In this document: positions 7,073-12,425 of the stretch, piece after piece | Position numbering within the stretch: the stretch's first letter is position 1 | Layout: each line of letters begins with the position of its first letter | Notes under the pieces: generated by a model | What the model saw: the letters and a program-made list of their open reading frames with translations, nothing else | Database searches by the model: none | Told to the model about the DNA's origin: nothing | Assembly (NCBI GenBank): GCA_964540415.1 | Contig: CAZIMM010000066.1 | Span: 1 to 12,425, forward strand | Length of the DNA: 12,425 bases | Direction: 5' to 3' | Origin: CAZIMM01 sp964540415 | Lineage (GTDB): Bacteria > Bacillota > Clostridia > Oscillospirales > Acutalibacteraceae | Program-made: the position numbers and the translations under genes

Positions 7073-9541
7073 ATGTTGAAAACTACACAAGCAGTGAAAA
7101 ACCGGGCAAAAGCCCTGACGGCTCAGATGACCGTCGAGGAAAAACTGAACATCATAGTCGAAACCTCCGAGGCAATTGAAAGACTGAACATCCCGAAATA
7201 TTATCACGGCAACGAGGCGCTTCACGGCGTTGTGCGCCCCGGTGAATTCACGGTTTTCCCGCAGGCAATAGCACTCGGCGCGATGTTTGACGACGGCTTT
7301 CTCGAGAAAATTGCCGATGCGATTTCAACAGAGTCGAGAGCACGTTACCACAACGGTGCGAAGGGCATGAGCGAGGATGAATTCAACGACCGCTACAACG
7401 GTCTTTTAACCTTCTGGTCGCCCGACCTGAACCTTGCGCGCGACCCCCGCTGGGGCAGAACCGCCGAAACCTACGGCGAGGATCCGTTCCTTGCCGGCAA
7501 AAGCGGTGCGGCTTTCATCAGAGGGTTGCAGGGGAAGGACGAAAAATATCTCAAAGCAGTTGCCACCCCAAAGCATTTCACCGCGAACAATGAGGAGCAC
7601 AACCGTTTTGAGTGCAATGCGAAAATGAGCGAAAAAACTCTGCGCGAGTATCACCTTGAGCCGTTCCGCATTGCGGTGCAGGAGGGGCATAATGAAGCAG
7701 TTATGGCGGCATATAACGCTGTAAACGGCCTCCCCTGCCACGAAAATCACCGTCTGCTGACAGAAATCCTGAGGGACGAATGGGGCTTTGACGGCTATGC
7801 GGTTTCAGATTGCAGCGCTGTTGCGCGCCTCTGGGATTACCACAAGCGGTATGAAAGCCCTGCCGATGCCGCTTCTGCCGCACTCAATGCCGGGGTTGAC
7901 CTTGAATGCGGAGGCTACAGCGACTATGAGCACATGTATAAAACTTTTCTCGGTGAACAGCTCAAAAACGGCAAAATCACCCGGGAACGCCTTGACGAAG
8001 CTGTCACTCGCGTTCTCACTGCAAGAATAAAGCTCGGTCAGATTGACGATGAAAGTGAACTGCCGTGGGCAAAGCTTCCGCTCGAGATTATAGGCTGTGA
8101 AGAACATCAAAAAATGGCATATGAGGCGGCCGTCAGGTCCATGGTGCTTCTGAAAAACAACGGCATTCTGCCTCTGAAAAACAAAACCTCAAAAATTGCC
8201 GTTGTCGGCAACAACGCCGCCGTGTGCCAGTTCGGTGATTACAGCGGCTGGCCGAAGAATAAACCCGTAACGCCGCTTGAGGGCATAAGTGCTCAGGCAG
8301 AAAACATCACTCATGTGCCGTGGCGGCATATTGAAGCCTCAAGCGAGTTCAGGAGCATACCCAAGGAGTTTATTTCCAGCAACGGTGAGCCCGGCGCTCA
8401 GGGCAGCTATTACGATAACGCCGGTTTTGCAGGTCTCCCGAAAAAGAGAATTGACAAGAACATTGATTTTGTGTGGGAGGCTCAGATGCCCGACCCGATA
8501 ATAACCACCCTCGAGTATTCGGTGCTGTGGCGGGGAGAAATCACCGCGCCGTTTTCGGGAGAATACCGCTTTGACGTGAGCTTTTCGGGCAGCAAAAAAT
8601 GCTGTGAACCCGAGCTGTTCATTGACGGCGGCAAAACCGACGGCAACACAGCGGTACTGATGGAAAAAGATGAGAAAATCATCTTTATGCTTCGCTATAT
8701 CAAAAACACCGATGCTCCGTCAGTAAAACTGCAGTGGATTGTGCCGCAAAACATAGCTGACAGTGAGCTTTTTCTGCAGGAGAAAGAGGCGGCGAAAGCC
8801 GCCGATGCCGTGATAGCCGTTGTAGGGCTCGGCACGGAGTATGAGCGTGAGGGCAGGGACAAAACCGATTTATCCCTGCCGCCCGAACAGCTTTTAATGC
8901 TGAAAAAAATCAAGGAAGTCAATGACAATCTCATCGTCCTGCTTGAAAACGGCAGCGCGCTTTCAATTCCGTGGATTGATGAAAACGCCGCGGCAATTCT
9001 CGAATGCTGGTATCCCGGTGAGCAGGGCGGCAGCGCAATAGCCGACATACTTTTCGGCAAAGTGTCACCATCGGGCAGACTGCCGCTTTCGTTCCCGAAG
9101 CGCACCGAGGATCTGCCGCCGTTTGACGATTATGAAATGACGAACGGCAGAACCTATATGTATTCAAAAATCCCACCGCTTTACCCGTTCGGCTTCGGGC
9201 TGTCCTACACAAGCTTTGCCTATTACGACATTGCGGTAACGCAGAATCAAGCAGCTGTAACAGTAACCAACACGGGAGGCTGCGAAGCGGATGAGGTTGT
9301 CCAGCTTTATATTGACAGCGCCGGGCTCGGTAATCAGCCGAAATTCAGATTAAAAGGATTTAAACGCATTCACCTGAAACCCGGCGAAAGAGAAAGAATA
9401 TCATTCCCGCTGAACGCAGAGAGCTTTTCACTGTTTAACGAAACGGGCGAAAGAACGGTTATCCCCGGCAAATATTCCGTTTATATTGACGGGCATCTGC
9501 CGGATGAAAATACCTGCTGTTATTCCTGTCAAAAACAATAA
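7073..9541 (+). CDS. Glycoside hydrolase family 3 protein with PA14 insert
   Basis: This 822-residue GH3 enzyme is of the beta-glucosidase/beta-xylosidase type. The N-terminal barrel shows DLNLARDPRWGRTAETYGED (~118-137), KHFTANNEEHNRFE and YNAVNGLPCHENHRLLTEIL; GYAVSDCSAV supplies the nucleophile Asp246. A PA14-like module (~440-560, with YSVLWRGEITAPFSGEYRF) is inserted in the second domain. GTEYEREGRD (~587-596) contains the probable acid/base Glu (591 or 593). After GLSYTSF comes a C-terminal fibronectin-III-like domain (~720-815). There is no signal peptide, so it probably hydrolyses imported oligosaccharides in the cytoplasm. AGGG at 7063-7066 favours the second of two tandem ATGs (7073) over 7070, though either is possible. 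The frame ends in tandem TAA stops, and the next gene starts 17 nt later. Substrate specificity among glucosides, xylosides or arabinosides cannot be settled by reading. Confidence 0.93.
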   Translation: MLKTTQAVKNRAKALTAQMTVEEKLNIIVETSEAIERLNIPKYYHGNEALHGVVRPGEFTVFPQAIALGAMFDDGFLEKIADAISTESRARYHNGAKGMSEDEFNDRYNGLLTFWSPDLNLARDPRWGRTAETYGEDPFLAGKSGAAFIRGLQGKDEKYLKAVATPKHFTANNEEHNRFECNAKMSEKTLREYHLEPFRIAVQEGHNEAVMAAYNAVNGLPCHENHRLLTEILRDEWGFDGYAVSDCSAVARLWDYHKRYESPADAASAALNAGVDLECGGYSDYEHMYKTFLGEQLKNGKITRERLDEAVTRVLTARIKLGQIDDESELPWAKLPLEIIGCEEHQKMAYEAAVRSMVLLKNNGILPLKNKTSKIAVVGNNAAVCQFGDYSGWPKNKPVTPLEGISAQAENITHVPWRHIEASSEFRSIPKEFISSNGEPGAQGSYYDNAGFAGLPKKRIDKNIDFVWEAQMPDPIITTLEYSVLWRGEITAPFSGEYRFDVSFSGSKKCCEPELFIDGGKTDGNTAVLMEKDEKIIFMLRYIKNTDAPSVKLQWIVPQNIADSELFLQEKEAAKAADAVIAVVGLGTEYEREGRDKTDLSLPPEQLLMLKKIKEVNDNLIVLLENGSALSIPWIDENAAAILECWYPGEQGGSAIADILFGKVSPSGRLPLSFPKRTEDLPPFDDYEMTNGRTYMYSKIPPLYPFGFGLSYTSFAYYDIAVTQNQAAVTVTNTGGCEADEVVQLYIDSAGLGNQPKFRLKGFKRIHLKPGERERISFPLNAESFSLFNETGERTVIPGKYSVYIDGHLPDENTCCYSCQKQ

Positions 9542-9558
9542 TAAAGGAGAAGCATATT

Positions 9559-12231
9559 ATGAAAAACAAAAATTATTCATCGTTTTCAGTCTTTGCCCCG
9601 TGTGTTGTTTTTCTGCTGTTCGCTTTGAGCATTGCCGCGTTCTTCTATGTTTTTATTGAAAAGTATACCGACATAACGTATTTGCTTGTTGTGGCGTCAA
9701 TTGCTCTTGAATTTTTCCTTATGCCGCTTACCGTTCTGCTCGGCTCTGGAAAAAGCAAAAAGAGTTCTATCGTTCGCTCTGTCATAGCAGTTCTTGCAGG
9801 GCTTGCGGTGATGCTTCCGCTTACATATCTTTTCAATAACATTCTTGCGATCGGCAACGCAGAGACCGCGTTTATTGCCGCAGCAGTCGCCTTTATTACT
9901 GTTGCCGTGCCTTTCCTTATGCACCTTGCAAGGCTTCGCACTGCGGGCAAATCAGCAAAGCTGATGTACGCGGCTGTTGCGCTTGTTTCGGCATCGGTGA
10001 TGCTTATTTCTTCCGTGAACTTCGCTTTTCTGCCCATGTATTACAAAAGCTACAGCAAAAAGGTTACATCACCCATAGGCTTCAGCAAATATGTAAAACA
10101 GGAAAGTGATCCCGTGAAAACTGCGGATTTTTATGTTTCGGCAAACGGCAGCGACAATAACGACGGCTCGCTCAACGCTCCGTTTGCGACAATCGAAAAA
10201 GCAAGAGACGCTGTGCGCGCTCTTGATAAAACAGGGAAAAACGGCATAACAGTCGCAATCATGAAAGGCGAATACAGGGTAAACTGTCTTGAGTTTTCAG
10301 CCGAAGATTCCGGCACAGAAGCCTGCCCGATAACCTACTGCAATTATGACGGCGGCGAGGTCGTGCTCAACGGCGGAGTAACGCTGAATCCCGGGGATTT
10401 TGCAGCCGTCCCCGATGAAGCCATGCTCTCCCGACTTTCGGAAGCTGCAAAAAAGAACGTTGTCTGCCTCGACCTTTCAAAATACGGCATCACAGGCGAC
10501 GATTACGGCAAGCTGTACGCCATAGGCATGTACAACACCGCCGAAAAATATGATGGTGATTATGTCGGCGAGCTTTACAGCGAGGTTTTCTTCAATGACA
10601 CAAGAATGGTTCTTGCGCGTTATCCGGACAACGGTGACTGGCTCTATACACAGGAAGCGCTTGTCACCGGCAAAGGGCGCGAATCAAACGGCGCAGCAAC
10701 GGCCGTTGAAAACTGGGACGAAATCAGGAATCCCGAATCCGATGTATATCCGGTAAGTGAAGAGCTGACCGCAAGAATATCGTCATGGAAAACCCTTGAC
10801 GATGTGTGGATGTTCGGCTTCTGGAAATATGACTGGGCGGACGCTTCAACCCCGATAGGCGAAGTTAACGCTGCAAAAGGCACACTGTCCCCGAAATTCG
10901 TCAGCACCTACGGCACCAAAGAGGGTGCGCCGTATTATTTCTACAATGTGTTTGAGGAGCTGACCGCGCCTGGCGAATTCTATCTTGACAGGGAAGCCGG
11001 CGTTCTCTACATTTATCCGACTGCGGATATGACCGATGCCAAAATAGACATTACGCTCACCACCGACAATATAATCAAGCTCACAAATGCCGATTACATC
11101 ACCTTTGACGGACTCACCGTCAAGGGAACGCGCTCGGACGGTATAATTATCGAGGGCAACAACAACACGGTTTCGCACTGCCTGATAAAAAACCTTGCCG
11201 GCTACGCCGTAAAAGCGACGGGGCTCAATAATCTTGTTTCGCGCAACGAAATCACGCGCACCGGCAGGGGCGGAATAGCGCTTGACGGCGGAGACACCGA
11301 AACGCTCACCCCCGGGAACAACCGCGCCGAGAACAACCTGATTCACGACTGGTCAGAAATCTATCAGACCTACAACCCGGCTGTTACGCTTTACGGCGTG
11401 GGCAATGTCTGCGCTCACAACGAGATGTTCAACTCTCCGCACGAGGCTGTAACCTACGGCGGCAACAACCACATAATCGAATACAATGTGATTCACGATG
11501 TCTGTCTGCTCACAAACGACGGCGGCGCGATATATGCCGGCAGGCGCTGGGACTTCTACGGCAACACGATACGGTATAATCTGGTCTATGACCTCGGTTC
11601 AACACAGAAAAATGGCAGTTCAAAAGTCACCTATACGCCCGACGGGATTTATCTTGATGACGCGCTTTCGGGACAGATTGTGTACGGCAATCTGCTTGTG
11701 AACGTTCCTAAATACGGCATACACCTTGGCGGCGGACGCGACAACGATGTGAGAAACAACATTATTGTCAACACGGTGGAAAGGCCGATAAGCTACGACG
11801 ACAGAGCGCGCGACGGCGCAATAAACGGCGGCTGGTTCAACCATTCCTCTCAAAAAGACGGTGATATGTGGATGCTGCTTTATGAGTCGCCCTGGAAAAC
11901 GGAAACCTGGCGGAAGGCATACCCCGCCATGACCCGCTTTTCCGATGATTTCGGCGACACCGACAATCCGGATTTTGTCCCGAATCCCGCTTACAGCACG
12001 GTTACGGGCAATCTGATTGTTGCGCTCAAGGGCGAAATCGGTGAAATAGCCGAAAGCGCGTACCGCATGAGCACAATCGAAAACAACGCCGTATTCAGGC
12101 TGAACAAGCTTGACGAGATATTCACTTCGCCCGAAAACGGTGATTATTCGCTGAAAGATGACAGTGCCGTATATGAGACGCTTCCCGATTTTGAAAACAT
12201 CCCGATTGCGGAAATCGGAATAATCAACTGA
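9559..12231 (+). CDS. Polytopic membrane protein fused to extracellular right-handed parallel beta-helix (GH141-like)
   Basis: The protein has 890 residues and two parts. Residues 1-160 hold five hydrophobic segments (about 11-33, 40-62, 71-95, 103-124, 134-158). The positive loops GSGKSKKSS and HLARLRTAGKSAK fall between helices 2-3 and 4-5, so the positive-inside rule puts the N terminus in the cytoplasm and the C-terminal part outside. After a linker, ADFYVSANGSDNNDGSLNAP (~189-208) and ATIEKARDAVRAL open the beta-helix module typical of pectate-lyase-fold proteins. Asn-rich coils follow from ~500 to ~740, including ADYITFDGLTVKGTRSDGI, NDGGAIYAGRRW and PDGIYLDDALSGQIVYGN. This resembles GH141-type enzymes (alpha-fucosidase and xylanase activities are known in that family), but catalytic residues cannot be assigned here. 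AAAGGAGA (9543-9550) lies 8 nt before the ATG. Cotranscription with the GH3 gene is very likely. Normally such modules follow a signal peptide, so this polytopic anchor is unusual. Confidence 0.85.
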   Translation: MKNKNYSSFSVFAPCVVFLLFALSIAAFFYVFIEKYTDITYLLVVASIALEFFLMPLTVLLGSGKSKKSSIVRSVIAVLAGLAVMLPLTYLFNNILAIGNAETAFIAAAVAFITVAVPFLMHLARLRTAGKSAKLMYAAVALVSASVMLISSVNFAFLPMYYKSYSKKVTSPIGFSKYVKQESDPVKTADFYVSANGSDNNDGSLNAPFATIEKARDAVRALDKTGKNGITVAIMKGEYRVNCLEFSAEDSGTEACPITYCNYDGGEVVLNGGVTLNPGDFAAVPDEAMLSRLSEAAKKNVVCLDLSKYGITGDDYGKLYAIGMYNTAEKYDGDYVGELYSEVFFNDTRMVLARYPDNGDWLYTQEALVTGKGRESNGAATAVENWDEIRNPESDVYPVSEELTARISSWKTLDDVWMFGFWKYDWADASTPIGEVNAAKGTLSPKFVSTYGTKEGAPYYFYNVFEELTAPGEFYLDREAGVLYIYPTADMTDAKIDITLTTDNIIKLTNADYITFDGLTVKGTRSDGIIIEGNNNTVSHCLIKNLAGYAVKATGLNNLVSRNEITRTGRGGIALDGGDTETLTPGNNRAENNLIHDWSEIYQTYNPAVTLYGVGNVCAHNEMFNSPHEAVTYGGNNHIIEYNVIHDVCLLTNDGGAIYAGRRWDFYGNTIRYNLVYDLGSTQKNGSSKVTYTPDGIYLDDALSGQIVYGNLLVNVPKYGIHLGGGRDNDVRNNIIVNTVERPISYDDRARDGAINGGWFNHSSQKDGDMWMLLYESPWKTETWRKAYPAMTRFSDDFGDTDNPDFVPNPAYSTVTGNLIVALKGEIGEIAESAYRMSTIENNAVFRLNKLDEIFTSPENGDYSLKDDSAVYETLPDFENIPIAEIGIIN

Positions 12232-12245
12232 GGAACGGCAAAATA

Positions 12246-12295
12246 CTTCTGTACAGTATAATTACAGAAGCATCCCAAATTAACTGTATTTTTTT
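12246..12295 (+). terminator. Probable intrinsic terminator with an overlapping alternative hairpin
   Basis: TACAGT-A-TAATT (12252-12263) can pair with AATTA-ACTGTA (12278-12288), leaving a single bulged A and a 14-nt loop, and is followed directly by seven Ts (12289-12295). This is an AT-rich but correctly arranged rho-independent terminator for the upstream operon. A competing perfect 8-bp hairpin, CTTCTGTA (12246-12253) with TACAGAAG (12263-12270), shares bases with it and cannot form at the same time. Confidence 0.55.
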
Positions 12296-12316
12296 CTGAT
12301 CAATACACTTGTTTTG

Positions 12317-12346
12317 TTGACATTACTGCGCATTCGGGTTTATTAT
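12317..12346 (+). promoter_or_regulatory. Sigma-A-type promoter of the downstream gene
   Basis: TTGACA (12317-12322) is a perfect -35. With an 18-nt spacer, TATTAT (12341-12346) matches the -10 consensus at five of six positions. Transcription would begin about 30 nt before the ATG at 12386. It lies right after the terminator, so the next gene is an independent transcription unit. Confidence 0.65.
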
Positions 12347-12385
12347 AAAAGTAAAAGATATCCAAATTCTGCGGAGGCTTGCAAT

Positions 12386-12425
12386 ATGACTGATTTGCTC
12401 AATGATATTTTTCGGACATTTTGGT
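12386..12425 (+). CDS. Start of an unidentified gene, 3' truncated by window edge
   Basis: An ATG at 12386 lies 8 nt after a strong GGAGG (12373-12377), downstream of a near-consensus promoter. Thirteen codons are visible, reading MTDLLNDIFRTFW, before the window ends. This is too short to assign to a family. The strong start signals make a real gene likely, and a regulator for the neighbouring operon is possible but unsupported. Confidence 0.6.
   Translation, partial: MTDLLNDIFRTFW

Noticed and set aside
1..12425. tRNA, rRNA, CRISPR, insertion sequence or prophage elements
   Set aside because: I saw no cloverleaf, regular repeat array, transposase motif or terminal inverted repeats. Coding density is high and every gap is under 220 nt.

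Overview
The window looks like a chromosomal segment from an anaerobic, plant- or host-glycan-degrading member of the Firmicutes (Clostridia, perhaps a gut Ruminococcaceae/Oscillospiraceae relative). This is inferred from moderate base composition, strong AGGAGG-type ribosome binding sites, very short intergenic gaps, an oxygen-sensitive glycyl radical enzyme (GRE) with its activase, and several carbohydrate-active proteins. No species can be named from sequence alone.

Left part (1-4584, + strand): the C-terminal part of a DUF4091 (GH123-like) protein, then a tight cassette of aldo/keto reductase, GRE and GRE-activating enzyme. The gaps inside the cassette are 14 nt and 1 nt. A 20-nt imperfect palindrome resembling a CcpA/LacI-type operator lies between the DUF4091 gene and the cassette.

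Middle (4616-5677): a secreted GDSL/SGNH esterase on the - strand, convergent with the activase gene and divergent from the next operon. The divergent intergenic region carries a perfect 17-nt inverted repeat and candidate promoters facing both ways.

Right part (5678-12231, + strand): a flavoprotein of the geranylgeranyl-reductase/FixC-like family, a cytoplasmic GH3 glycosidase with a PA14 insert, and an 890-residue protein joining five predicted membrane helices to an extracellular right-handed parallel beta-helix (GH141-like). An AT-rich hairpin plus T-tract follows. A near-consensus promoter then drives a gene of which only 13 codons are present.

Working model (inference): the membrane-tethered beta-helix protein, and perhaps the esterase, act on a glycan outside the cell. 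The GH3 enzyme trims oligosaccharides inside. The GRE/AKR pair carries out a radical elimination or cleavage followed by carbonyl reduction on a small product. The most distinctive points are the GRE's Cys-Asn-Gln active-site loop, which lacks the Cys-x-Glu signature of known GRE dehydratases, and the polytopic-membrane/beta-helix fusion. No transporter, microcompartment shell gene, RNA gene, mobile element or CRISPR array was seen.
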